From positions 1 through 20,216 of IMG/VR virus record IMGVR_UViG_3300000101_000260: 20,216 nucleotides of DNA, one strand, 5' to 3'. This stretch comes from a virus. Numbering within the stretch: the first letter of the stretch is position 1; the number at the start of each line of letters is the position of its first letter. The translations under genes were made by a program, and so were the position numbers. The notes beneath the pieces are model-generated. The model was not told the DNA's origin, searched no databases, and was given only the letters and a program-made list of their open reading frames with translations. Of this stretch, positions 1-8,161 are shown one piece after another.

Positions 1-77
1 CCTGACTCCTTTACGATGAATTCCAGGGCAAAGTCGGTCCCTTGGTCGATGATTAGGTTATAGCGTGCTGCGCTCAT
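1..77 (-). CDS. Putative virion protein, N-terminal fragment (partial at left edge)
   Basis: Only the first 25 codons are inside the window. The ATG is at 77-75, preceded by a strong Shine-Dalgarno GGAGG at 89-85 with a 7-nt gap. The visible start reads MSAARYNLIIDQGTDFALEF. From memory, a 'YN-hydrophobic-DQG-x-x-F' opening is common at the start of small phage virion beta-domain proteins encoded near tail fibre genes, so a structural or tail-accessory role is plausible. The fragment is too short to test this. The gene has its own promoter (98-126), unlike the tail genes upstream, so it opens a separate transcription unit. I am sure that it is a gene and unsure of the function. Confidence 0.6.
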   Translation of the reverse strand, partial: MSAARYNLIIDQGTDFALEFIVKES

Positions 78-84
78 ATGATTT

Positions 85-89
85 CCTCC
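85..89 (-). promoter_or_regulatory. Shine-Dalgarno site of the left-edge gene
   Basis: GGAGG on the minus strand lies 7 nt before the ATG at 77. It falls only a few bases after the predicted transcription start (about 91-92), giving a very short leader of about 15 nt. Confidence 0.75.
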
Positions 90-97
90 ATTACAGA

Positions 98-126
98 ATT
101 ATAACTAAGTTGACATTTTATGTCAA
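98..126 (-). promoter_or_regulatory. Perfect consensus sigma-70 promoter
   Basis: On the minus strand, TTGACA (126-121) is separated by exactly 17 bp from TATAAT (103-98). Both boxes match the bacterial housekeeping consensus at all 12 positions with the optimal spacer. Predicted transcription start is an A at about 91-92. It sits in the short gap between the 66-aa gene and the left-edge gene and points at the latter. The -35 box lies inside a 7+3+7 palindrome (110-126), which may be an operator. Confidence 0.85.
110..126. promoter_or_regulatory. Palindrome over the -35 box, possible operator
   Basis: TTGACAT and ATGTCAA are perfect 7-bp inverted arms separated by 3 bp. One arm contains the whole -35 hexamer of the promoter at 98-126. 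A repressor bound here would block RNA polymerase. The symmetry is seen directly; operator function is inferred. Confidence 0.4.
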
Positions 127-144
127 GGTTTATTTTTTAGGTGG

Positions 145-169
145 TATGGTTAGAGCGGGTCTAACCATA
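145..169 (-). other. Hairpin spanning the stop codon of the 66-aa gene
   Basis: A perfect 10-bp inverted repeat (arms 145-154 and 160-169, 5-nt loop) includes the TAA stop (152-150) of the 66-aa gene. On the minus strand it is followed by CCACC and then an A-rich run, not a U-run, so it is not a standard intrinsic terminator. It could still mark the 3' end of the long tail transcript by stabilising it or by a weaker termination mechanism. Confidence 0.4.
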
Positions 170-350
170 AGTATTGTACATTTACACCCTCGTGTTCGTA
201 TGCTAGAAAATAGTAAAGTATGTCATCTTGTGTCGCTTTACTTTGTTGAAGCGCCAGAATAGCAGCATCAGCCGCAGGTTGTCCTCCGACTGATACTGTT
301 GAATGAATTGTGTCTACGCCTTCTGATGTTGTATATCCTATTTTTATCAT
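150..350 (-). CDS. Small orphan protein coupled to J (66 aa), function unknown
   Basis: The ATG at 350-348 overlaps the TAA stop of the J-like gene by one base (TAATG), a classic re-initiation arrangement, and a GGAG lies 11 nt upstream. The 66-aa product begins MIKIGYTTSEGVDTIHSTVS, has an Ala-rich middle (about residues 26-34) and ends with an aromatic, acidic tail (YYFLAYEHEG..., ending LWLDPL). No signal peptide or membrane segment is evident. I do not recognise the family. Its place as the last gene of the tail operon, directly behind the receptor-binding protein, makes a tail-fibre accessory or chaperone role possible, but that is position-based only. Confidence 0.65.
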   Translation of the reverse strand: MIKIGYTTSEGVDTIHSTVSVGGQPAADAAILALQQSKATQDDILYYFLAYEHEGVNVQYLWLDPL

Positions 351-3300
351 TATACTATATGCTCCAATTTGAATGCCCCTGTTGGGAATGTTACGTTTAA
401 ATTACTCGGAAGTACTTTTCTATTTCTGACTCGAAGCCTAAACTCCGTTGCAGTTGATGTCTTTGGGAGCGAGGCAGATAGATAAGTCTTATCATAGAAA
501 GTTTCATTGTTTGGTAACGCAATAATACTATGTTTATCAGTAGCGTCATCAAAACCTGATTGAATTTGAACATATCCGTTGGCCGAAGTAAAGTTTTCTG
601 CACTGTAATAAATCGTGTCTCCCGAGTCAAAACTAAGACTTGCATCTAGGTACTGGATATATGTTCTATTGGTTGGGGCATCATAATATACTCCAATTAC
701 ATCACCTTGTCCACTACTTCCATTAGCTGCCGCGCTAACACTGCCCGCAGAGCCAAACTCTTTTAGCTTGTTTCCTGAGATATAAACAGTTTCTGCAGAG
801 AGACCTGCTCCTACTGCATCTGCAGCTGCTGTTCCCAGGTTAGTGGCTGCGGTACCTTTTGCTTTCATTTCCAAGTGTATAGAATACTCTGTGCTTTGAG
901 TACTTCCTGTGCCATTAAACGCTCTTGTAGATAAAGTTCCACTAATTTTAACAGCCTTCGCCACGCCTTCCGGTGCAGGAATGCTAAACGCTTGAATAGT
1001 GGAATAAGTACCGAGTGTAGAAGCAAGCGTGTGATCTCCTGTCTGAACAGCTCTAAACTGTGTAGAATATTCTTCGTTTACGTCACCAGTTAGCTTGTTT
1101 ACCGCAATCGAGTTTACAGCAATAGCATCTGCAGTAATAGCGCCTGCCTGTATCTCACTTGCTGTAACAGCATTTGCAGCTATCTCATTTGCTGTAACAG
1201 CATTAGCAGCTATCTCACTTGCTGTAACAGCATTAGCAGCTATCTCATTTGCTGTAATAGTATTAGTAGCTATCTTACTTGCTGTTATAGCATTAGCAGT
1301 TATCTTAGCACTTGTAATCGCATTAGCAGCTATCGAATCAGCTGTAACAGCATCAGCAGCTATCTTACTTGCTTCAATAGAACCTGCCTGTATAGCTACC
1401 GCAGTGACAGCATTAGCTACCAAAGAGTCTGCATTTACTGCATCAGTTGCTATAATGGCATTGGTGACTGCATTGTCTGCCATTGTTGCTGTTGTTACTG
1501 CGTCATTTGCAATCTGATCGGTTGTAACCGCATTATCGGCAATCTTAGCAGCTGTAACTGCATCAGCACCTAGTTTCGCTTCTACAATAGCCCCTGCTGC
1601 GATTACGTTGCCTTGAATAGCATCGACAGCTATCTTAGCATTAGCGACAGCACCATCTAGAATAGCATTCACTGTGATTGCATTATCGGCAACGGCAGCG
1701 GCTGTAATCGCATTGGTTGATATTTGTTCGGCAATAATCTTACCTACTTGAACAATATCATCTTTTCTTAGTTTTTCGCTATACCCGTCAGCAAAGTATT
1801 CTTTGCTAAACTCGTCGTTTGTTCTTAGTGCAAAGGTACCTGTACCAGTGAACTTCCATAGATTCGAACCCCCTCCAAGTGCGTTTGCCGAATCGTATTC
1901 GAAGTCATTCGAACCTATTTTAAGACCTACTAGATTAAGGGCAGAGGCCGACATAAGGTCATGAGTAGCGTGCTTTATCCATTTTGAGTCTGTACCATCC
2001 CAATAACTAACAGTAATAATAGTAGGCTCAACACTTGCTACTTGGTAATTTGATATTCTATGCGGAAGCATATACACGTCACCGCACATATTCCAGGGCA
2101 GGGCTGAGACACCGTCCCCTCCGGTCCCGTCCCCATTATCAAAAGACCCAATGAGTCTAGTATTCGAACTGGCAATGCTCCAGTCGTTAGATGTTCTAAT
2201 ATCTAATACTTCTGTCTTTGTAGGATCAAAGTATACAGGCGCTATAGCGTTGTCATATGTCAAAACCCTGGTTGAGGCGGGACGCACTTGAACATTATCA
2301 TTTACTCCTGATTGACAAGCTACAAGTAGTGGAGTGTCGGATAAGATCCAAACATATACTTTGCTAGTACCGCTGAGACCTGTGAAAGACTTTCTCAGCA
2401 CTGTAGATTCGCCTATTTCCGCAACCTCAAAGCCTTCTAAACTTTGTACGGTGCCATTTACTTCGCCTTCTGTGCTTACTAGAGGGCCGGCTCCGGTTGC
2501 TGTGAACTCGGTATTAGGGTTGCTATCCGCCGCACCTATAGTGGTAAAATCTGTGTTTCCTGTTGTTAATATTTTATACTTCACTCCCGCAATCAATGAA
2601 CCTGAGGACAATGTTTTATTTTTCTCAAAATTACCGTTCCACTCAATAAGAGGAGAACCGTTCAACTTAGTAGGCGAGGGGCTAGTGGAGTTAAAATACC
2701 TTATATTTCCTGAGCCATAAGGCGCGTAGAAATCATAGTGGTTATTAGTTCCTACGGAGAAGTTACAAAACTTTGTGCCTGTGGAAGAGAAAGCATTTAA
2801 AGCTCTTCCCTTTCTAACAAAAGAAACTGCCTTATTTGATTTCATCACATCACCAGCAGCAAGCGTAAGAGTTCCTTTTGTGCCCGCAGCTACGTCTACT
2901 AGTATAGGCTCTTCGTTTTTGAATATATGAGTACCGCTCTCGCCTACAGCATACTGCACAGCAGTATTATTGGTCATATTAACACGAGGGCTTATTGTAG
3001 CTTGACCCTCTGGGTTGCGTCTAGTTACAACATCCGAAACAGGAACTCCTCCTATTACAGAGCCTCCACCAAGATTAAAGTTTCCTGCCAACAGAAGCTC
3101 CCCATTCACCAGGAGCATATTAGTAGTGAAAACGGCTTGATTCGTGCCGGTCTTGAGCAATTGACCTACTATAAAATCTTGAGCAAAGTTTAAGCGTAGC
3201 TTTTCTCTTGCGAAAGTTTTATTAGTCCAACCAGCCTTAGGGTTTCTATCTACTGTTAAGTGTGTGTCATTTTTAATAGTAGCTACCCTATAGTACATAT

Positions 3301-6300
3301 TATTCGACGCTTTTAGGGTATCTCCTAGTTGTAGCTCTGTTGTGAACGAAGTGCCTGAACCCGTAATTACATGACTATTCGAAGCCTTACTAATTGTACC
3401 TGTTAAATTAGCTGTAAAGGCATTAGTAAGTGTAGCATCTCTCCACGTATCAAGAGGCATGCCCGAAATTTGCTGTTCGTAAGTATCCCGGACAATCGGT
3501 ACTAGTTGGTCCGCATCGGCATCATACATAACATCATAAGGAGTAGTAGAGATCGCCAAACCAGATAAAGAGATGTCTACCCCTGTAGGTCTTGGTATAC
3601 TTTCAGCCTTACTGGATTGAGCAGGTTGCACAACTATTTGATCCGCCTGAAAGTTTAGTTCGGTTTGGGTGGTCCCATTTGAAGTAGCTATATCTACAGT
3701 TGTATTTGCTTTGCCCCCTACGGCTAGTCCATACTTACTCGCATAGCCTCTGCCCAGTAAACTGTTACTGTTATGTGGAGGTACTGTTAGACTTACATTG
3801 GCAGGATAAGAGGTTTTGCCTGTTGAAGTAATTGTTGTGATACTAAAGACTATATCGCCCTCTAGAAAAGGTCTTGCGAATACATACTCTTGAGTGCCTG
3901 AACTGACGACTTTTTCTCTGACGAAAGTTCCCACGGCATCGTCTTCGCCGAAGGGGAAGACGGCCTTATTACAAGTTATTTTATAGCTATCAACATCTTT
4001 GAACAAAGAACCGTCGCTATTTACAGGAGGCTCCCAGTGAAGAGAGTAAGTCCCTCCCAAGTCGCCAGGAACCAGAGATAGATTTGTAGGTTCCTCTACA
4101 GAGGTTCCTGACCTAGATGCTAGATCTGGGTAGGCCTCTTCGCTGCGAACTACTGTGTATACTTCTTCATTCTCGATGGCAGCAAATTTCTCGTTATAAT
4201 GCTCAACTCCTGTAAGCGTATGTACTCCCTGAGAACCTTCCTCAATAGACAGCAGTTTATATTGCTTTGCTGTTCCCGCAACAAGTTGACCATTTGCATC
4301 TACCTCATTGATAACAAATACAGACTGTTCAGCAGGGCGCTGACTAAATTCTGCGGTAAGAGGTAAAACGTCGACTTCCGACACTCCGCCCGAAAAAGTT
4401 AGCGCAGACATATCTATGTTTCTTGTCTCTGTTTTTATCGGGCGCTCTTCGCCTTCGATACCCGCATTCTGGGCTTGGGGCATAAGAACGGTTACACTAT
4501 AGGTGTTGGTCTCTTTCAGAACAACAGATCGATCTAGTGGTAATATATCAAAATCTGGATCACTATAGAAAGACAGATCAGAGGTTGTTTGGCCTGTCCA
4601 AAAATTGGTCGAATGCTCGCCTGCAGTTGCAGCGGCTCCTTTTCCCCAGCCTCCGTCATTATTTCCTGCCCACAAACCACTATCAAAATTACTCTTATCG
4701 GAAGTCTGTAAGTCAAGTACCTTACGATTACCAATATATAATCTTGCTATGCCATCAGGAAGTACATATTCTATAGTAATTTTGTGAGACTGTCCGTTAA
4801 ATTCGGGTATCTCTGAAATAGGAATCAGTCTAAAAACTCCGCCTGTTGTATTTCCAGTAATCGTCGAGGCGCCATCGCCTGCTCGGAATACTAGATTGTA
4901 GGCTCCTCCGCTGTTAATAACGCCTAGATAAGTACCTACACCGGTTCCCCCTATCTCAAATAAGCATTCATCTCGTGTGAAAGTGGCGGGGAGGTTCGCT
5001 GTTCCCGAAATAATAGCAGTTTTTGCTCTATTATCACCGGAAGCTGGTACGAATGTACCGGGGGAGATGGTGGCACCATTATCTACTCTTGAGATCGAGC
5101 CTGTCACGGCCCTTCCTTTTGCAGGGTCTGAAGAAATTCTTCCGCCAAGACCTAGTCCTTGTCTTCCTGAGTCTTGTATGCTTACAATGTCGCCCGGGAC
5201 CAAGAAGCCTGAATCAAGCGAAGTACTAAAGCTTACAACCTCTGTTTGGTTAACGCTTGTCCATAACTTCCACTTAGCGTATCGTAGAGCTTGGCCCTCA
5301 GAAGTACACCCAAATGCCATCGCCTCTTGCTTAATTAGTTTACCTGTTTTTGCTATATTTTCAGAATCTTCTAATAGAAGAGGTTCAAGGTCATAATTAG
5401 ATTCTGGATTATTCCAAGAGACTACTATCTGGTTTGCGCGTGTTTTTTCTCCTGAGGTTTGGTAAGAGAATAGCCCTTTGGACACATTGGAGTTTGAAAA
5501 AGTATATACAGGGTCTTTAGCTTCATCAACTATAGTTTGCACTTTTCCATCTAACCAGTATAGCATACCTCTAAAAATAGTGGCCATGTCTTTTAATACT
5601 TTATAAGACTCTACGGCTTTTGTAAGGTATATGTTTGCTCTAAAACGAGGCTCGGTTCCTCCCTTTCCATCAGGGACTAGCTCGTCACAGTATTTGGCAA
5701 CTCTATATAGTTGAAATTTATCAATATCGACCTCTTGTATGAAGCCGCCTAGTCCATACCTATCATTAGTAAGTATATCGTAAAATACCCAAGCAGGATT
5801 GTCTGTATAAACAGGCTTAACTGCAAAAGAGCCGTTCCATAGACCAGAGTATACCGCAGTATCGTTAGCAGTCAGATGCCTCGGCGTATAGTTATTAGGA
5901 ATTTTTACTAATCGGCCCCTGCAGTGGTACGTTCGTACGGGTAGTCGAGGATATTCTTTAGATGTAAAGCTAGTATGGGCATACGCGGTTAAAGGGTAGC
6001 TTAAATGTGATTCCGAGGTACTTTGGATACTCGTTATAGCTGCTTTTGCAAAAACCTCGTGTCCTGATGTTCCTGATGTAGCTAAGCCGTCATGTCGACT
6101 TTTTCTCTCCACTGTTATCGCAAAATCAGTAAAAGGCTTGTAAGGCTCTAGATTTATCTCCTGTTCAAACCTTATAGGCCTACTAACTCCTTTCGATCTG
6201 ACTACCGTATTTATACCCTGTTTTCCGTGGTCTACTGAGAATATTTTGAAAGTATCAGAAGCAGTCCCACGATAAATTGTAAGTTTTATATCGTGTTTAG

Positions 6301-7501
6301 CCTCAGCTTGGTAGGATTCTCCGTTATCGATATTAACATTTCTTAATTGATCATAGGAAAATTCCAATGATACATTGCTGACCTGGCTTACCTGCTCTCC
6401 AGTAAGTCCGAAACCTGCCGCAGAAGTACCTCTAAATATAGGTGCTGCTGTGGCCGGAGTATTCGGTGTTTTAGACGAGGAGTCTACAAATTCCAAAAGG
6501 CCATTACTAAATGAAGATCCCGCGCCTACATTTATCGAACTGCCCGCGCCGCTAAATATAGGTGCCTGGTACTGGTATCCGTGTCTAAAAATACTTATGA
6601 CATCGCTACTCGTTAGATACGCATTAGAAAACTCTGAAGGAGTTAAGGTAGTGCCATTGTTGTCCCCCAAGTCTCCATCTATTCCGCTTGGATCAACTGT
6701 TATGCTGTCAGTCTTAAAGTCTGCAATCTCCCAATCATAAGTACCATTAGGAATAATGCTGTTATTGGTGTTTTGAATGGTAATATAATCGCTGTCAATA
6801 TTAGCAGTATTGGCAATAATTACACTTCTATCGGCTCGTAGCGTTGCGGAAAACGCGCTACTTTCAGTGAAAGCCGCAACGTGTTCAGCATTGTTAAAAT
6901 ATATGTTTGGTTCGAAAACAGCAGAGCCTGTATTAGTAACTGTTACAGATCCCCAGATCTCGATGCCTGTTGCAGGGTTTTCAAGTGTGGCATAAAAATT
7001 TCTTTCTCCGTCAGAAGGAGTAACATCTAGCCTATCAAGATTCGAGGTAAATTCGTTGCCTGATGAAGTAATACTGATACCCGGCAGCTCGCCTTCCACA
7101 GAGGGAGCAACTAGAGCAGGCTGAACACTTACAGTTAAGGTAGCAACTCCAATAATTCTCAGAGGCTTATTCATAGTGTACATTGCCCCTCCATTAGTCA
7201 TAAGCTCTACTCTTCTTGGATTAGAAGAAAAAGTACCTGAAGGGAAGGTGGCCGTACTGCCGTTAATGGTCACTTGACCTACGTCAGAGTTAGCTTCAGA
7301 AGTTACCGAATTTACTTCGCGACTTACTATAGAATCCCCGTCAAGATAGACGCTAGATCTACCGTCTACAAGGCCTTCGATAGGCCCTTCAGATATAAGA
7401 TCCGTAGCGTCTATTCGTGTTATTGTACTTTCATAGTAGAAAGTAGCATCATATTTATTCTTTTCATTTTCCGCTATCTGCGAATCTCTAGTTGTTGACA
7501 T
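350..7501 (-). CDS. J: Giant J-like tail tip / host-specificity protein (2383 aa)
   Basis: This is the central tail hub and host-recognition protein. The start (MSTTRDSQIAENEKN) is followed at residues 36-43 by ISEGPIEG, the hallmark opening of lambda J. From about residue 516 to about 790 it tracks lambda J closely: YHCRGRLVKIPNNY, YSGLWNGSF, DNPAWVFYDILTNDRYG, YCDELVPDGKGGTEPR, AFGCTSEGQA and VPGDIVSI. Added segments are an extra region at about 110-400, a LamG-like beta sandwich at about 830-975, an FN3-like domain at about 1137-1230, beta modules at about 1367-1420 and 1635-1690, about 20 decapeptide repeats at about 1925-2137, and a C-terminal domain (2138-2383) likely to contact the receptor. 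It is about twice the length of lambda J (about 1130 aa). The start is supported by AGGAG nine nt upstream. Confidence 0.95.
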   Translation of the reverse strand: MSTTRDSQIAENEKNKYDATFYYESTITRIDATDLISEGPIEGLVDGRSSVYLDGDSIVSREVNSVTSEANSDVGQVTINGSTATFPSGTFSSNPRRVELMTNGGAMYTMNKPLRIIGVATLTVSVQPALVAPSVEGELPGISITSSGNEFTSNLDRLDVTPSDGERNFYATLENPATGIEIWGSVTVTNTGSAVFEPNIYFNNAEHVAAFTESSAFSATLRADRSVIIANTANIDSDYITIQNTNNSIIPNGTYDWEIADFKTDSITVDPSGIDGDLGDNNGTTLTPSEFSNAYLTSSDVISIFRHGYQYQAPIFSGAGSSINVGAGSSFSNGLLEFVDSSSKTPNTPATAAPIFRGTSAAGFGLTGEQVSQVSNVSLEFSYDQLRNVNIDNGESYQAEAKHDIKLTIYRGTASDTFKIFSVDHGKQGINTVVRSKGVSRPIRFEQEINLEPYKPFTDFAITVERKSRHDGLATSGTSGHEVFAKAAITSIQSTSESHLSYPLTAYAHTSFTSKEYPRLPVRTYHCRGRLVKIPNNYTPRHLTANDTAVYSGLWNGSFAVKPVYTDNPAWVFYDILTNDRYGLGGFIQEVDIDKFQLYRVAKYCDELVPDGKGGTEPRFRANIYLTKAVESYKVLKDMATIFRGMLYWLDGKVQTIVDEAKDPVYTFSNSNVSKGLFSYQTSGEKTRANQIVVSWNNPESNYDLEPLLLEDSENIAKTGKLIKQEAMAFGCTSEGQALRYAKWKLWTSVNQTEVVSFSTSLDSGFLVPGDIVSIQDSGRQGLGLGGRISSDPAKGRAVTGSISRVDNGATISPGTFVPASGDNRAKTAIISGTANLPATFTRDECLFEIGGTGVGTYLGVINSGGAYNLVFRAGDGASTITGNTTGGVFRLIPISEIPEFNGQSHKITIEYVLPDGIARLYIGNRKVLDLQTSDKSNFDSGLWAGNNDGGWGKGAAATAGEHSTNFWTGQTTSDLSFYSDPDFDILPLDRSVVLKETNTYSVTVLMPQAQNAGIEGEERPIKTETRNIDMSALTFSGGVSEVDVLPLTAEFSQRPAEQSVFVINEVDANGQLVAGTAKQYKLLSIEEGSQGVHTLTGVEHYNEKFAAIENEEVYTVVRSEEAYPDLASRSGTSVEEPTNLSLVPGDLGGTYSLHWEPPVNSDGSLFKDVDSYKITCNKAVFPFGEDDAVGTFVREKVVSSGTQEYVFARPFLEGDIVFSITTITSTGKTSYPANVSLTVPPHNSNSLLGRGYASKYGLAVGGKANTTVDIATSNGTTQTELNFQADQIVVQPAQSSKAESIPRPTGVDISLSGLAISTTPYDVMYDADADQLVPIVRDTYEQQISGMPLDTWRDATLTNAFTANLTGTISKASNSHVITGSGTSFTTELQLGDTLKASNNMYYRVATIKNDTHLTVDRNPKAGWTNKTFAREKLRLNFAQDFIVGQLLKTGTNQAVFTTNMLLVNGELLLAGNFNLGGGSVIGGVPVSDVVTRRNPEGQATISPRVNMTNNTAVQYAVGESGTHIFKNEEPILVDVAAGTKGTLTLAAGDVMKSNKAVSFVRKGRALNAFSSTGTKFCNFSVGTNNHYDFYAPYGSGNIRYFNSTSPSPTKLNGSPLIEWNGNFEKNKTLSSGSLIAGVKYKILTTGNTDFTTIGAADSNPNTEFTATGAGPLVSTEGEVNGTVQSLEGFEVAEIGESTVLRKSFTGLSGTSKVYVWILSDTPLLVACQSGVNDNVQVRPASTRVLTYDNAIAPVYFDPTKTEVLDIRTSNDWSIASSNTRLIGSFDNGDGTGGDGVSALPWNMCGDVYMLPHRISNYQVASVEPTIITVSYWDGTDSKWIKHATHDLMSASALNLVGLKIGSNDFEYDSANALGGGSNLWKFTGTGTFALRTNDEFSKEYFADGYSEKLRKDDIVQVGKIIAEQISTNAITAAAVADNAITVNAILDGAVANAKIAVDAIQGNVIAAGAIVEAKLGADAVTAAKIADNAVTTDQIANDAVTTATMADNAVTNAIIATDAVNADSLVANAVTAVAIQAGSIEASKIAADAVTADSIAANAITSAKITANAITASKIATNTITANEIAANAVTASEIAANAVTANEIAANAVTASEIQAGAITADAIAVNSIAVNKLTGDVNEEYSTQFRAVQTGDHTLASTLGTYSTIQAFSIPAPEGVAKAVKISGTLSTRAFNGTGSTQSTEYSIHLEMKAKGTAATNLGTAAADAVGAGLSAETVYISGNKLKEFGSAGSVSAAANGSSGQGDVIGVYYDAPTNRTYIQYLDASLSFDSGDTIYYSAENFTSANGYVQIQSGFDDATDKHSIIALPNNETFYDKTYLSASLPKTSTATEFRLRVRNRKVLPSNLNVTFPTGAFKLEHIV
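1081..1740 (-). repeat. About 20 tandem 30-bp (decapeptide) repeats inside J
   Basis: The DNA has a strict 30-bp period across this interval with no indel, and the best-preserved block is 1111-1710 (20 units). Each unit encodes ten residues close to A-N-A-(I/V)-T-A-x-x-I-A, for example TANEIAANAVTASEIAANAV. Units at 1171-1260 differ from each other at only a few positions, while those nearer 1700 are much more diverged. The regular small/hydrophobic pattern suggests an extended trimeric beta or fibre shaft between the tip body and the C-terminal domain. That structural reading is inference. Confidence 0.9.
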
Positions 7502-7510
7502 TATTAAACT

Positions 7511-7515
7511 CTCCT
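7511..7515 (-). promoter_or_regulatory. Shine-Dalgarno site of J
   Basis: AGGAG lies 9 nt before the ATG at 7501 and directly after the stop codon of the I-like gene. J therefore has its own strong ribosome entry site, unlike several neighbours that rely on coupling. Confidence 0.8.
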
Positions 7516-7516
7516 A

Positions 7517-8161
7517 TTAACTTCCAAAACCATGACCCATGTTCCAAGGTCCGTATATCGGGGTAACGTATTCCCCTGTGTTTGCACCTAAATTGCTTGT
7601 TCTGAAGCCAATAGGTCTACCTGGTACTCTTAATTCTCCGTACAGCAAAGGTACGGGATCTCCTTCAATTACATTCTGTTGAGAGCCATCGAACAGATAT
7701 GTAGGAGGCTGCTCTTTATCTACAGCCGGGTCGGGGGCCATTATCATCGCAAGGCTCGCGCTTGCTAGACTTACTCCAATCCCGAGTAGGGCCATACCTA
7801 CTTGCGCGTTTGTAAAGTTTCCAAAAGCCAGAAATTGAGGGCTCGCCAGTCCAATACCTATAAGGGCTACACCCAGAATCAAAGATGTAAACTTACTTTT
7901 GGAGCCTCTTGGCACAGGATGAAACGAGATGTCTCCTAACTCTTCAGACTCAAGTATCTCTTTCTCTGACTTTTCCTTTTTATCAATCTCTACAACAAAG
8001 TCCAAGCCTTTAGAATCCGACTCTGCTAAGTATTTTCTAAAAGCACCGTCAAAGTTAGCGTCTAAAAGCTTGATTGCGTCTGATACGTTCCTAACATCGG
8101 CCTCTAGCTCAGGTGTGAAGAGCTGGCCTAGTTCTCCTTCTAAATATATTTTACGTTTCAT
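7517..8161 (-). CDS. I: I-like tail tip assembly protein (214 aa)
   Basis: Lambda gpI acts in assembly of the tail tip together with J, K and L. This protein shows the same architecture. An N-terminal beta-grasp-like region (about 1-83) ends at ISFHPVPRGSKS and parallels the VIHIVPRV segment of lambda I. A very hydrophobic Gly/Ala-rich stretch follows (about 91-142, probably two helical hairpins), ending MIMAPDP where lambda has MLAP. The C-terminal signature is NVIEGDPVPLLYGELRV (163-179), matching VAQGNVLPVLYGEMRV of lambda. Length is near the usual 200-225 aa. The ATG overlaps the end of the K-like gene by 11 bp, and J begins 15 bp downstream. The Gly-rich C-terminus (NMGHGFGS) is typical of the family. 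Confidence 0.9.
   Translation of the reverse strand: MKRKIYLEGELGQLFTPELEADVRNVSDAIKLLDANFDGAFRKYLAESDSKGLDFVVEIDKKEKSEKEILESEELGDISFHPVPRGSKSKFTSLILGVALIGIGLASPQFLAFGNFTNAQVGMALLGIGVSLASASLAMIMAPDPAVDKEQPPTYLFDGSQQNVIEGDPVPLLYGELRVPGRPIGFRTSNLGANTGEYVTPIYGPWNMGHGFGS

Noticed and set aside
145-169. Hairpin as an intrinsic terminator of the tail operon
   Set aside because: It is AT-rich and has no U-tract after it on either strand, so it is kept only as a hairpin of unknown role.
340-385. TATAAT near the end of J as a promoter for the 66-aa gene
   Set aside because: The hexamer at the correct distance upstream (GGCATT) does not resemble a -35 box. The gene is coupled to J by TAATG.
1095-1517. 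Plus-strand open frame of 140 codons with a hydrophobic Ala/Ile/Val-rich product
   Set aside because: It is the antisense image of the 30-bp repeat array in J. The periodic low-complexity sequence keeps the frame open, and there is no ribosome site or homology.
1081-1740. Regularly spaced repeats considered as a CRISPR array or non-coding satellite
   Set aside because: The units are contiguous 30-mers without spacers, stay in frame inside J and encode a regular decapeptide.
4977-5396. Plus-strand open frame of 139 codons opposite J
   Set aside because: It is a shadow of the J coding frame and overlaps the conserved J segments. No start signal or family pattern is seen.
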